A stretch of 64,000 nt of DNA from NCBI RefSeq assembly GCF_008327685.1, contig NZ_BDDE01000027.1:62001-126000 (forward strand), read 5' to 3'. This document shows, one piece after another, positions 7,537 through 16,152 of the stretch. The position numbers and the translations under genes were made by a program. This stretch comes from Actinomadura sp. K4S16 (GTDB lineage Bacteria; Actinomycetota; Actinomycetes; Streptosporangiales; Streptosporangiaceae). The notes under the pieces are model-generated. The model worked only from the letters and a program-made list of their open reading frames with translations, was not told where the DNA came from and did no database searches. The number at the start of each line of letters is the position of its first letter. Within the stretch, counting starts at the first letter, position 1.

Positions 7537-8976
7537 ATGGAGGGCGACAGGGCTCCGAAGGACCCGCTCCGCCCCGGGCGCGGCGGCCGCGACCTGGAGG
7601 TCAACCCCATCTTCAGCCGGGAGCCGATGACGATCCCGCGGTACCGGCTGCCCGCGCGGGAGATGGAGCCGTCCACCGCCTACCAGGTGGTCCACGACGA
7701 GCTGATGCTGGACGGCAACGCCCGCCTGAACCTGGCGACGTTCGTGTCCACGTGGGCCGAGCCGGAGGCGCGGGTGCTGATGGCCGAGTGCGCCGAGAAG
7801 AACATGATCGACAAGGACGAGTACCCGCGCACCGCGGAACTGGAGATGCGGTGCGTGCGGATGCTCGCCCAGCTCTGGCGCGCCGAGCACCCGCACAAGG
7901 CGGTGGGCTGCTCCACCACCGGGTCGAGCGAGGCCGCGATGCTCGGCGGGCTCGCGCTCAAGCGCCGCTGGCAGCGGCGGCGGCGGGCCGCGGGCGAGCC
8001 GGCCGACCGGCCCAACCTCGTCATGGGCGTCAACGTGCAGATCTGCTGGGAGAAGTTCGCGAACTACTTCGAGGTCGAGCCCCGGTACGTGCCGATGGAG
8101 GGCGACCGCTACCACCTCGGCGCGTCCGAGGCCGTGGAGCTGTGCGACGAGAACACGATCGGCGTCGTCGCCGTCCTCGGGTCCACGTTCGACGGGAGCT
8201 ACGAGCCCGTCGCCGACATCGCGTCGGCGCTCGACGACCTGCAGGCGCGCGGCGGGCCGGACGTCCCGATCCACGTGGACGGCGCGTCCGGCGCGATGAT
8301 CGCGCCGTTCCTCGACCCGGACCTGCTCTGGGACTTCCGGCTGCCCCGGGTCGCCTCCATCAACACCTCCGGCCACAAGTACGGGCTGGTCATGCCCGGC
8401 GTGGGCTGGGCGCTGTGGCGGGACGAGGAGGCCCTGCCGGACGACCTCGTCTTCCACGTCAACTACCTCGGCGGCGACATGCCGACGTTCGCGCTGAACT
8501 TCTCGCGCCCCGGCGCGCAGGTCGTCGCCCAGTACTACAACTTCCTGCGGCTCGGCTTCGACGGGTACCGCCGCGTCCAGCAGACGTGCCGGGACGTCGC
8601 CACCCGGCTGGCCACCGAGATCGACGGAACCTACCCGTACTACACGCTCACCGGCGGCGGCGACCTGCCGGTCTTCGCGTTCCGGGTGAGGGACGACTTC
8701 GACGGCTTCACCGTCTACGACGTCTCCGCCGCGCTGCGGGAGTCCGGCTGGCTCGTGCCCGCCTACAGCTTCCCCGAGAACCGCACCGACCTCGACGTCC
8801 TGCGCGTCGTGGTGCGCAACGGGTTCGGGCACGACCTCGCCGACCTGTTCCTCGAGGACCTCCGCCGCACCACGCTCCGGCTCCGCTCCCAGAAGCAGCC
8901 GCACCGCGACCCGCAGCAGGCCGGCGGCTTCGCGCACGGCGCCGAGCCCAAGAAGGTCCGGGCCAGGAAGGTCTGA
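7537..8976 (+). CDS. gadB: Glutamate decarboxylase (PLP-dependent)
   Basis: Converts L-glutamate to GABA and CO2, consuming a proton. The 479-residue length is normal. The family landmarks are present: GCSTTGSSEAAMLGGLALKR (cofactor phosphate region, ~residue 128), PIHVDGASGAMIAPF (the cofactor-ring Asp, ~residue 247) and SINTSGHKYGLVMPGVGWA with the Schiff-base lysine (~residue 278). The C-terminal ~25 residues are basic and Gln/His-rich, as in GAD tails involved in pH control or calmodulin binding elsewhere. The ATG follows a strong GGAGGAGG site. It stands alone, convergent with the FadE operon. No GABA antiporter is in the window. Confidence 0.95.
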   Translation: MEGDRAPKDPLRPGRGGRDLEVNPIFSREPMTIPRYRLPAREMEPSTAYQVVHDELMLDGNARLNLATFVSTWAEPEARVLMAECAEKNMIDKDEYPRTAELEMRCVRMLAQLWRAEHPHKAVGCSTTGSSEAAMLGGLALKRRWQRRRRAAGEPADRPNLVMGVNVQICWEKFANYFEVEPRYVPMEGDRYHLGASEAVELCDENTIGVVAVLGSTFDGSYEPVADIASALDDLQARGGPDVPIHVDGASGAMIAPFLDPDLLWDFRLPRVASINTSGHKYGLVMPGVGWALWRDEEALPDDLVFHVNYLGGDMPTFALNFSRPGAQVVAQYYNFLRLGFDGYRRVQQTCRDVATRLATEIDGTYPYYTLTGGGDLPVFAFRVRDDFDGFTVYDVSAALRESGWLVPAYSFPENRTDLDVLRVVVRNGFGHDLADLFLEDLRRTTLRLRSQKQPHRDPQQAGGFAHGAEPKKVRARKV

Positions 8977-9036
8977 CGGGCGGCCGGGGCAGGCGGCCGA
9001 ACCGCCGTCAGACCCAGCTGACTCCCTGGCGCGGCA

Positions 9037-10209
9037 TCAGCGGGGCGCCCGGGGCAGGCCGAGACCGATCATCGCGATCAGCTCGCGCTGGATCTCGTTG
9101 ACGCCGCCGCCGAAGGTCAGCACGAGCGCGCCCTTCGCGAGCCGGTCGACGGACGCCGTGAAGTCCGCCGTCTCCGGGTCGCCCGGGTCTCCGTAGCGGG
9201 CGAGGACGTCCCCGACGATCCGGCCGACCTCCATCATCCGCTCCGAGGAGTAGATCTTGGTGGCGGACGCGTCGCCCGCGCCGAGCCAGCCGAGGTCCTG
9301 GTTCGCCGCGACCTGCCAGTTGAGGAGCTCGTTGGCGCGCAGGTACGCGTAGACCTGCGCGACCGCGCGCCGCACGGCGGGCTCCTCGATCAGCGGGCGG
9401 CCGTCGCGTCCGGGGGTCGTGCGGGCCCAGCGCGCGAACCGGACGTGGACGTGCCCGATGTTCCCGGCCGGACCGAGCGTGACCCGCTCGTGGTTGAGCT
9501 GGTTGACGATGAGGTCCCAGCCCTTGTTCTCCTCGCCGATCAGCATGTCGGCCGGGACGCGGACGTCCTGGAAGTACGTCGAGTTCGTGTGGTGCGCGCC
9601 GTCCATCGTGATGATCGGCGTCCAGGAGAAGCCGGGGTCCTCGCAGTCCACGATGAGCATCGAGATGCCCTTGTGCTTCTTGGCCTCCGGGTCGGTGCGG
9701 GCCGCGAGCCACACGTAGTCGGCGTGGTGGGCGCCGGAGGTGAAGATCTTCTGGCCGTTGACGACGTAGTGGTCGCCGTCCCGGACGGCGGTGGTGCGCA
9801 GCGCGGCGAGGTCGGTGCCGGCGCCCGGCTCGCTGTAGCCGATCGCGAAGTGGCACTCGCCCGCGAGGATGCGCGGGATGAAGTACTCCTTGTGCGCGTC
9901 CGACCCGTACTGCAGGATCGTCGGCGCCACCGAGTTCAGCGTGATCAGCGGGTAGGTGACCTCGGCACGGGCGATCTCGGTGGCGAAGATCGTCTGCTCG
10001 ACCGGCCCGTAGCCCCGGCCGCCGTACTCCTTCGGGAGCGCGACGCCGAGCATGCCGTCGCGGCCGAGGCGCCGGCAGTGCTCCAGGTAGGGCGGGCCGA
10101 ACGGGTCGGCGCGGACGGCGGCGCGCTGCTCCGGCGTCAGGCAGTTCTCGAAGTACTCCCGCAGCTCGGCGCGCAGCCGCTTCTGCTCGTCGGTCAGGTC
10201 GATGAACAT
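9037..10209 (-). CDS. Acyl-CoA dehydrogenase, FadE26/ChsE4-like subunit
   Basis: An FAD-dependent acyl-CoA dehydrogenase of 390 residues. It carries the FAD/substrate signature FAIGYSEPGAGTDLAALRTT (~residue 121), the flavin-contacting NGQKIFTSGAHHADYVW and the C-terminal LTFGGGVNEIQRELIAMIGL (~residue 362). From family memory it resembles mycobacterial FadE26, which pairs with FadE27 as an alpha2beta2 enzyme dehydrogenating steroid side-chain CoA esters. The start codon directly abuts the stop of the upstream second FadE gene, as expected for subunits made in equal amounts. It is last in a fadD-fadE-fadE operon behind a KstR-like box. Confidence 0.88.
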   Translation of the reverse strand: MFIDLTDEQKRLRAELREYFENCLTPEQRAAVRADPFGPPYLEHCRRLGRDGMLGVALPKEYGGRGYGPVEQTIFATEIARAEVTYPLITLNSVAPTILQYGSDAHKEYFIPRILAGECHFAIGYSEPGAGTDLAALRTTAVRDGDHYVVNGQKIFTSGAHHADYVWLAARTDPEAKKHKGISMLIVDCEDPGFSWTPIITMDGAHHTNSTYFQDVRVPADMLIGEENKGWDLIVNQLNHERVTLGPAGNIGHVHVRFARWARTTPGRDGRPLIEEPAVRRAVAQVYAYLRANELLNWQVAANQDLGWLGAGDASATKIYSSERMMEVGRIVGDVLARYGDPGDPETADFTASVDRLAKGALVLTFGGGVNEIQRELIAMIGLGLPRAPR

Positions 10210-11316
10210 TCAGGCCTCCTGAGCGATGAGGGCGCCGAGCGCGTCGAGCCGGTCCTCGCCGCCGCCGAGCAGATGCCCGCAGTGCTTGCCCCAGGCGAAG
10301 TACCGGTGCAGCGGATAGGTGATGTCCAGGCCGATGCCGCCGTGCAGGTGCTGGCAGGTGTAGAGCGCCTTCACCACGGGGTCGCACGCGTTGTAGGCCG
10401 CGATGGTGAGGACCTCCTCGGCGTCGTCCGCGCCCTGCGCGAGGCGCCACACGCCCGCCCAGACGGCCACGTCCAGCGCGCGCTTGGCGATGTAGACGTC
10501 CGCGATCTGCATCGTGACCGCCTGGAACTGCGCGAGCGCCCGGCCGAACTGCTCGCGCGTCTTGGTGTACTCCTTGGTCAGCTCCAGCGCGCCGTCGATG
10601 ACGCCGGACGCGACGGCGACCGCGCCCGCGACGGCCGAGCGGCGCAGGGTGTCCCAGGCGGCGCCGTCCGCCGTCCCGCCGAGCAGGGCGTCCGCGCCGA
10701 CCCGGACCCCGTCCAGGGCGATCCGCGACAGCGGCTCGCTCGTGGCCGACGGCTGCTCGGTGATCGACACGGCGGCGGGCTCCACGAGGAACACCCCGAT
10801 GCCGCCGCCCTCGACGCGGGCCGGGACCAGGATGAGGGACGCCTCCCGCGCGTACGGGACGAACGTCTTCACTCCGTCGAGCACGTAGCCGCCGCCGTCC
10901 TCGCGGGCCGTCGTGGCGACCTCCCCGACCGGGCCGACCTCGCGGTACGCGCCCGTCAGCACCGCCGCGCCCTCGGTGAGCGGGGCGAGCAGGGCGCGCT
11001 GCTCCGCCGTGCCGTGCGCCCCGATCGGGACGGCCGCCAGTGCGAGCGAGGCGTACGCCGGGACGGGCGCGACGCGAGCGCCGACCTCCCGCAGGACGAC
11101 CGCCAGCTCGACCTGCCCCAGCCCGGCGCCGCCGGCGTCCTCGGGCAGGACGATGCCGAGCAGCCCCGCCTGCGCGAGCGCCTTCCACGTCACGTCGTCA
11201 TAGGGCGCGCCGCTCTTCTCGAACGCCTCCAGCCGCTCCTGCGCGGCCTCCCGCGCGAGCACGTCCGCCGCGAGGCCCTTGATCTCTTGCTGGGTCTCGT
11301 CGAGGTTGAAGTCCAC
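10210..11316 (-). CDS. Acyl-CoA dehydrogenase, FadE27/ChsE5-like partner subunit
   Basis: A 368-residue acyl-CoA dehydrogenase-fold protein, more divergent than its neighbour. It keeps the C-terminal helical domain (EYTKTREQFGRALAQFQAVT ~residue 245; HLHGGIGLDITYPLHRYFAW ~residue 325). Its N-terminal half lacks the strong FAD signature seen in the next gene. This split matches heterotetrameric ChsE enzymes, where the paired chains build the active site together. The GTG start abuts the upstream fadD stop and the stop abuts the next start, so expression is tightly coupled. Substrate assignment to steroid CoA esters is inferred from context. Confidence 0.85.
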   Translation of the reverse strand: MDFNLDETQQEIKGLAADVLAREAAQERLEAFEKSGAPYDDVTWKALAQAGLLGIVLPEDAGGAGLGQVELAVVLREVGARVAPVPAYASLALAAVPIGAHGTAEQRALLAPLTEGAAVLTGAYREVGPVGEVATTAREDGGGYVLDGVKTFVPYAREASLILVPARVEGGGIGVFLVEPAAVSITEQPSATSEPLSRIALDGVRVGADALLGGTADGAAWDTLRRSAVAGAVAVASGVIDGALELTKEYTKTREQFGRALAQFQAVTMQIADVYIAKRALDVAVWAGVWRLAQGADDAEEVLTIAAYNACDPVVKALYTCQHLHGGIGLDITYPLHRYFAWGKHCGHLLGGGEDRLDALGALIAQEA

Positions 11317-12939
11317 TCATCCGCTCCCTTCCAGCAGGTGCAGCCGGCCGCGGCGCTCGAACTCGGCCCGCAGCGCCGCCGCGTCCGGCGCGGTCAGCGG
11401 GCGGTAGTCGAGGTCGCGGCCGGGCCGCCACCACACCGGGTCGTCGGTGCGCCAGGCGTCCCGGGCCAGCCGGCGCTTGAGGATCTTGTTGGACGCGGTC
11501 GCGGGCAGCTCCCGCGCCACCCGGACGTAGCGCGGGATCCATTTCGGGCTCAGGTCGGCGCGCCCGCGCACGTAGTCCGCGAACGCGCCGGGGTCGAAGG
11601 CGTCGGCGGCGACGGCGAGCATCACCTGGTCGCCGGACGCCGCGTCCGGTACCCCGTACACCGCCAGCTGCCGGACGCCGGGCAGCTCCGCCAGGACGCG
11701 CTCCACCTGGACGGCGCCGAAGTTCTCGCCGTCCACGCGGAGCCGGTCGCCGGTGCGCCCGGCGAAGAAGACGTAGCCGTCCGCGTCGGCGTAGGCGAGG
11801 TCGCCGCTCCAGAACATGCCGTCGCGGAGCCGGTCGGGGGCGTCCTCCTTGTAGTACCCGTCGAACAGGCCGAGGTCGCCGGTGTTGACCAGCTCCCCCA
11901 CGGCCTCGTCGCCGTTCAGCAGGCGTCCGGCCTCGTCGAACACCCCTGCCGGGCACGGCCGCCCGGTCGCCGGGTCGAGGATCGCGACGCCTTCGGCCAG
12001 CTTCCCGAGCGCGCCCTGCGGGCCGAGCGGGTCGGGCGAAAGCGCGATCGCGGTCTCCGTCGAGCCGTAGCCGTCGATGACGAAACACCCGAATCGCTCA
12101 CCGAAGGCCTTCTGCTCCACCGCCGCCGCCTCGTTCCCGAAGGCGAATTGCACCGGATTGTCGGCGTCGTCGTCCTTGGCGGGCGTGGCCAGCACGTACG
12201 AGAGGGCCTTGCCGACGTAGTGCAGGTAGGTGCAGCCGCGGGCGCGCACGTCCGGCAGGACGGCCGACGCCGAGAACCGGGCGCGCAGCACCAGTTCGGC
12301 GCCTGCGGCCAGCGCGGGCGCGTACGCCGCCATGACCGCGCCCGAGTGGAACAGCGGCATCGGGCAGTAGACGACCGACTCCGGGGACAGCATGCGCTCG
12401 GCGAGCATCTCGCCCGGAACGACCACCTTCCGGTGGGTGACGCGGACGGCGCGCGGGCGCCCCGACGTCCCGGAGGTGAAGATCAGCATGAGCAGTGTGC
12501 CGGGCCCGATCTCCGACGCGTCGGGCGGCGGGGAGCCCTCGAACGGCGCGACCAGTTCGGCGAGAGCGTCCACGTCCACGACGGGGAGCCCGAGCGCGGC
12601 GGCCTTCTCGGCGTACCGGGGCTGGCTGACGACGAGGTCGCAGTCGGCGCGCTCGGCGTCGCCCTCGAGTTCGGCGGCGCTCCGCGTCGGGTTCAGCGCC
12701 ACCACCACCGCGCCGGACAGCGCCGCGCCGCCGAGGAGGAACACCACCTCGGGATGGTTGTCGAGGAGCACCCCGACATGGACCGGACGTTCGGGACGCG
12801 CCTGGCCGCTCAGCCAGGCGGCGCGGGACGCGCACTCCTCGACGACCTCCCGCCACGTCCAGGTACGGCCGTCGTCGGCGGAGCGCAGCCCGGGGCGGTC
12901 GTCGTCCGCCCGCGCCTCCAGCAGCGCCGCGACGCTCAC
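11317..12939 (-). CDS. Acyl-CoA synthetase, FadD17/FadD19-like
   Basis: A class I adenylate-forming CoA ligase of 540 residues that would activate a carboxylic side chain with ATP and CoA. It shows the P-loop-like LLMLIFTSGTSGRPRAVRVT (~residue 148), the A5 region IDGYGSTETAIALSP (~residue 288), GDLAYADADGYVFFAGRTGD (~residue 372) and the catalytic lysine region TASNKILKRRL (~residue 477). The GTG start follows GGAGG. A palindrome closely matching the KstR consensus lies 37 bp upstream. With the two FadE genes it parallels the mycobacterial fadD17-fadE27-fadE26 set; steroid substrate is inferred from that context. Confidence 0.88.
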   Translation of the reverse strand: MSVAALLEARADDDRPGLRSADDGRTWTWREVVEECASRAAWLSGQARPERPVHVGVLLDNHPEVVFLLGGAALSGAVVVALNPTRSAAELEGDAERADCDLVVSQPRYAEKAAALGLPVVDVDALAELVAPFEGSPPPDASEIGPGTLLMLIFTSGTSGRPRAVRVTHRKVVVPGEMLAERMLSPESVVYCPMPLFHSGAVMAAYAPALAAGAELVLRARFSASAVLPDVRARGCTYLHYVGKALSYVLATPAKDDDADNPVQFAFGNEAAAVEQKAFGERFGCFVIDGYGSTETAIALSPDPLGPQGALGKLAEGVAILDPATGRPCPAGVFDEAGRLLNGDEAVGELVNTGDLGLFDGYYKEDAPDRLRDGMFWSGDLAYADADGYVFFAGRTGDRLRVDGENFGAVQVERVLAELPGVRQLAVYGVPDAASGDQVMLAVAADAFDPGAFADYVRGRADLSPKWIPRYVRVARELPATASNKILKRRLARDAWRTDDPVWWRPGRDLDYRPLTAPDAAALRAEFERRGRLHLLEGSG

Positions 12940-12975
12940 CGGCCCACCTCCCTGGTCCGTCCCACGGCGAAAAAG

Positions 12976-12989
12976 TAGAACAGATTCTA
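12976..12989. promoter_or_regulatory. KstR-like operator upstream of fadD (one mismatch)
   Basis: TAGAACAGATTCTA matches the published KstR consensus TNNAACNNGTTNNA at all but one fixed position (A for G). It lies inside a longer inverted repeat AGTAGAA-CAGA-TTCTACT (12974-12991). It sits just upstream of the fadD-fadE-fadE operon and about 190 bp from the kstR start. Confidence 0.7.
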
Positions 12990-13098
12990 CTAAGTGTCCA
13001 GAGGGCCGATCTCCCTCGTCCGCAACCCGGTTCCCCTGGGTGTCATGGGCGACCGGCCGGGTATGGGCGGCCGAGACGAGATCGCGATGGGCTGATCA

Positions 13099-13112
13099 GA
13101 TAACAGGTTCTC
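13099..13112. promoter_or_regulatory. KstR-like operator upstream of kstR (imperfect)
   Basis: GATAACAGGTTCTC keeps the AAC-N2-GTT core, and its outer bases are complementary (G/C) but not the consensus T/A. The position 64 bp before the kstR GTG fits autorepression, as known for mycobacterial KstR. Confidence 0.5.
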
Positions 13113-13175
13113 GCAAGAGCGGTACGCTTGGGGGGACCGTCGGGCGGCCGAGCCCGCACAGAAGGGAAGGCGACC

Positions 13176-13796
13176 GTGACCGCAGAGCCGACAGTGGCCG
13201 GGGACCAGACCCGGGGTCAGCCGGGCGGCCAGGGCGTGCGCTCCCGCAGCCAGCACCAGCGGCGCAAGCGTATCGTCCAGGCGGCCGCGGCGCTCGCCTC
13301 GCGCGGCGGCATCGAGGCGATGCAGATGCGCACCGTCTCCGAGCGCGCCGGCGTCGCCCTCGGCACCCTCTACCGCTACTTCCCGTCCAAGATGGACCTG
13401 GTCGTCGCCGTCGTCAGCGAGGAGATCGACCTCCTCGAAGGCAGCATCGAGCGCCGCCCGCCCCGCGCGGGCGCCGCCCCGGACCGCGCCGTCGAGGTGC
13501 TGATGCGCGCCACCCGCGGCCTGATGCGCGAGCCGGAGCTGGCCGAGGCGCTGATCCGCTCCCTCCTGCTGTCCGACGTCAAGACCGACTTCGGCGACCG
13601 CATGAGCGAGCTGCTGCTGCGCGCCGCGTCCGGCCCGCCGGAGGACATCCCCGCCGAGGACCCCCGCCGCCTCGCGGCCCGCGCCCTGTCCGGCATCTGG
13701 ACCATGGAGATGATCGAGATGCTGCGCGGCAACGCCACCGCCGAGGAGATCCAGGCCCGCCTGGAGATCACCGCCTCCCGCCTCCTCATCGACTGA
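13176..13796 (+). CDS. kstR: KstR-type TetR repressor of steroid catabolism
   Basis: A 206-residue TetR regulator. Its HTH region (KRIVQAAAALASRGGIEAMQ then MRTVSERAGVALGTLYRYFP) closely resembles mycobacterial KstR, which represses cholesterol catabolic genes until a steroid CoA thioester binds. I chose the GTG at 13176 because GAAGGGAAGG precedes it; an upstream TTG has no comparable site. It is divergent from the FadD-FadE operon. Operator-like sites lie in front of its own gene and of several genes in this window (fadD, fadA5, P450, ferredoxin). Assignment rests on HTH similarity plus the matching operators; the ligand is inferred. Confidence 0.85.
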   Translation: MTAEPTVAGDQTRGQPGGQGVRSRSQHQRRKRIVQAAAALASRGGIEAMQMRTVSERAGVALGTLYRYFPSKMDLVVAVVSEEIDLLEGSIERRPPRAGAAPDRAVEVLMRATRGLMREPELAEALIRSLLLSDVKTDFGDRMSELLLRAASGPPEDIPAEDPRRLAARALSGIWTMEMIEMLRGNATAEEIQARLEITASRLLID

Positions 13797-13918
13797 CCGC
13801 GCCCGCCCCGAGCCGGACGCGAACGGAGAGTCACCTCCCCAACGCATTCCCACGTGGCGCCCATGCCTTCCCCATTAGCCTTGGATCCGACAGGACCCAG
13901 GACGAGCAAGGGGTGCCA

Positions 13919-14152
13919 GTGACCGAGCAGGAACCGATCCTCAGCGACGGGGTCATCATCGAGTTCATCGATGGCAAGGACGTCCCCGTCCAGCACAAGG
14001 ACTTCGGTGAGCGGGCCGTCGTCATGCGCGACGCCAAGAACCCCGAGGGCCCGATCCTCTACTTCACCGAGGCCGAGTGGGACGCCTTCATCGCCGGCGT
14101 CAAGGACGGCGAGTTCGACGACCTCCTGGAAGACCCCACCGAAGCCTCCTGA
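13919..14152 (+). CDS. DUF397 small protein
   Basis: A 77-residue acidic protein ending in the DUF397 pattern: FGERAVVMRDAKNPEGPILY followed by FTEAEWDAFIAGVKDGEFDD. DUF397 proteins are abundant in actinomycetes and usually sit beside an XRE-type HTH regulator, with some roles in antibiotic or developmental control. No such partner is adjacent here. The GTG start is preceded by AAGGGG at 5-bp spacing. A strong bidirectional terminator follows directly. Confidence 0.8.
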   Translation: MTEQEPILSDGVIIEFIDGKDVPVQHKDFGERAVVMRDAKNPEGPILYFTEAEWDAFIAGVKDGEFDDLLEDPTEAS

Positions 14153-14159
14153 ACAAGAA

Positions 14160-14189
14160 AACGCCCCCCGGCGACCACCGGGGGGCGTT
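14160..14189. terminator. Strong bidirectional terminator
   Basis: AACGCCCCCCGG / CCGGGGGGCGTT make a 12-bp perfect stem with a 6-nt loop. It stands between the DUF397 gene (plus) and the Rpn-like gene (minus), and flanking A-rich and T-containing tracts allow it to act in both directions. Confidence 0.85.
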
Positions 14190-14210
14190 CTCGTCGATCG
14201 CGAAGCCGCC

Positions 14211-15074
14211 TCAGCCGAGCAGGTCGTCGACGCTCTCAGCCGTGGCGGCGCGAACCAGCCACTGGTCCAACTGCTCCTGGTCAGTACAGGCCAGGATCTG
14301 CTCCCGAACCTCGTCCGACACCGACAGCCCCCGCGCGTCGAGGACCATCAGCACCGACTTGGCCTCGCCTTCGGCGTACGCACGCCGGAACGGCTCGCTC
14401 TTGTACTTGTATCCGGCGACTCCGGTGTTCACGTACTCCTCCAAGATCTTCTGGGCGGCTTTCGAGAGCACGTCTGTTACCAGGTCAGTGTACAGACGCC
14501 CCTTTTCCTCATCCTCGTTCGAGATGGTGGCGAGGGCTGCGTGTGTGATCTCCAGGGACCCCCTGTCGGACGGGATGATGTTGGCCAGTGCGGCCAAGAT
14601 GGTCATCTCAGGCATTTGCGCGGCCTGGTCGGGGGTGGTGACGAGAGGCCCCAGGCCGGGGCCGATCACGTACGGGGTGAGGTCAAAGCCCGGGTGGCCG
14701 ATCTGGATCGACTCCCGCGCCCATTCCGCCACCGATCGGCTGGGGCAGATGACGAGGAGATAGCACGGACACATGAGCTTGGCATGCAGGGAGGTCAGGT
14801 AGAGCGGCCAACTGCCCTGCTTGTCGGGATCTTTGGCGAGCTGGGTCTCGGCGACGACGCCGATGGTGGGCTTGGTCGACCCGCCTTCGCATATCTCCAC
14901 GACGTTGTCGGCGACGTAGGCGGCGGGGGTCAGCTGGGTACAGGCCTCGCTCGTCGACCGGATGGTGGACGCGTCCGAAACCTCGATTCCGAAGGCGATT
15001 TTGAGTAATTGGGCCACGACTTCCGGGTTGTCCCGGATGATCTGGATGGGCCCTTCGTGTTTGGTGGTGACCAT
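14211..15074 (-). CDS. Rpn/YhgA-like PD-(D/E)XK superfamily protein
   Basis: A 287-residue protein of a family common in actinomycetes. The PD-(D/E)XK-like core is GVVAETQLAKDPDKQGSWPL (~residue 72) followed by a strand-rich CPCYLLVICPSRSVAEWA. The C-terminus resembles Rpn-type proteins: FRRAYAEGEAKSVLMVLDAR, then repeated short helices (DQEQLDQWLVRAATAESVDD). Rpn proteins are linked to RecA-independent recombination nuclease activity; here only the fold is inferred. Codon use is noticeably less GC-biased than in the neighbours and the upstream spacer is AT-rich, so it may have been acquired horizontally. No toxin-antitoxin partner was seen. Confidence 0.65.
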   Translation of the reverse strand: MVTTKHEGPIQIIRDNPEVVAQLLKIAFGIEVSDASTIRSTSEACTQLTPAAYVADNVVEICEGGSTKPTIGVVAETQLAKDPDKQGSWPLYLTSLHAKLMCPCYLLVICPSRSVAEWARESIQIGHPGFDLTPYVIGPGLGPLVTTPDQAAQMPEMTILAALANIIPSDRGSLEITHAALATISNEDEEKGRLYTDLVTDVLSKAAQKILEEYVNTGVAGYKYKSEPFRRAYAEGEAKSVLMVLDARGLSVSDEVREQILACTDQEQLDQWLVRAATAESVDDLLG

Positions 15075-15153
15075 GTGCGGAAAGTTACTTGACCGATACG
15101 GTTAGATACCGTGACTATCCAATAACTATAAGTGTGGCGTGCATCACAGTGCA

Positions 15154-16152
15154 TTATTGGCGAGTTTGGGTGCTCCAGGCGGTTATCAGGGCCTGTTCCG
15201 CTTTGGGGGTTAGGGCGCCCCAGAGGCGGAGGCGGGCTATGCCGCCGTCGGGGTAGATGTCCAGGCGGACCCTTGATACCTCTTCCGTTTTCAGGCGGAA
15301 GCGGTGGCGGGTGTCGGGTTGTAGGCGGGTGCGCGGGAGGATGGTGGTTCGTTCGCCGGTGTTTGTGGTGGCCGTTAGTTGGGCCTCGGCGGGTGCGTTG
15401 AATTTGAGGTTTGTAGTGTCGATTTCGGCTAGGGCGATCGTGCCGGGGGCGGCGAGGGCTATCTCGGCCCAGTCGTTGCCGTCGTCGCGGCGGCGGGACG
15501 TCTCCCAGCCTTCGGCCTGGGTGCGGGCCAGGCCGGGGAACAGCATGTTGTCGGGGGACGAGTAGAAGCGGTCGGAGCAGTCGAGGACGCGCGCGCCGTT
15601 CTCCAGGGCGGCCAGGTCCACCGTCAGGCCGCTCAGGAAGGCCGGGTTGGGGACGACCCTGCCGTGGACGCGGAGCCGCGCGATGCCGCCGTCCGGGAAC
15701 ATGTTGAGGCGGACGTGGGTGAAGACGCGGTCCGGCTCGGTGGTCGGGATAGCGTGCGCGGTGTCGCCTTTGAGGTGGGTTCTCGGGACGATCTCCACCC
15801 AGTCGGCGGCTTCGAGTTCCGACGGGCTGGGGTAGCCGGACGCGAAGCAGGCCTCTACCGAGGCGTGCGGGGGGTAGTTGCCCTTGAACCACGCCGTGTC
15901 GATGACGACGCCCTGGATCTGGCCCGGGAGGCCCAGGCGGATCAGGGCCCAGTCGTGGCCGAGGGTTCGGCGTCGGGCGGTCTCCCAGCCGTCGTAGAGC
16001 TGGCCCTTCGGGCCGAAGGTCTCCGGCCGGAAGGCGGGCTTCCACGGGTTGAGCAGGTTCTCCTTCTCGGCGAAGGACTCGTCGCTGGCGGCGATGACCG
16101 ATCCGCCGAGCGTGCGGACGGCGAGGTCCGGCAGGGAGGTGAAGTCGGTCAC
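15154..16152 (-). CDS. alc: Allantoicase
   Basis: Hydrolyses allantoate to ureidoglycolate and urea. The protein shows the two homologous jelly-roll repeats of the family, each with the same signature: RLNMFPDGGIARLRVHG (~residue 155) and RLDIYPDGGIARLRLWG (~residue 303). 332 residues is typical. The GTG overlaps the allB stop (GTGA), and it is the last gene of the nine-gene purine operon. The last ~250 bp use more AT-rich codons (AAA, GAA, ATA, CAA, TAA stop) than the rest of the operon, suggesting a different history for the 3' end. Confidence 0.95.
   Translation of the reverse strand: MTDFTSLPDLAVRTLGGSVIAASDESFAEKENLLNPWKPAFRPETFGPKGQLYDGWETARRRTLGHDWALIRLGLPGQIQGVVIDTAWFKGNYPPHASVEACFASGYPSPSELEAADWVEIVPRTHLKGDTAHAIPTTEPDRVFTHVRLNMFPDGGIARLRVHGRVVPNPAFLSGLTVDLAALENGARVLDCSDRFYSSPDNMLFPGLARTQAEGWETSRRRDDGNDWAEIALAAPGTIALAEIDTTNLKFNAPAEAQLTATTNTGERTTILPRTRLQPDTRHRFRLKTEEVSRVRLDIYPDGGIARLRLWGALTPKAEQALITAWSTQTRQ

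Noticed and set aside
15098..15112. Operator upstream of the Rpn-like gene (ACGGT-N5-ACCGT)
   Set aside because: The short inverted repeat lies in an AT-rich spacer with no supporting promoter geometry; it could be chance.
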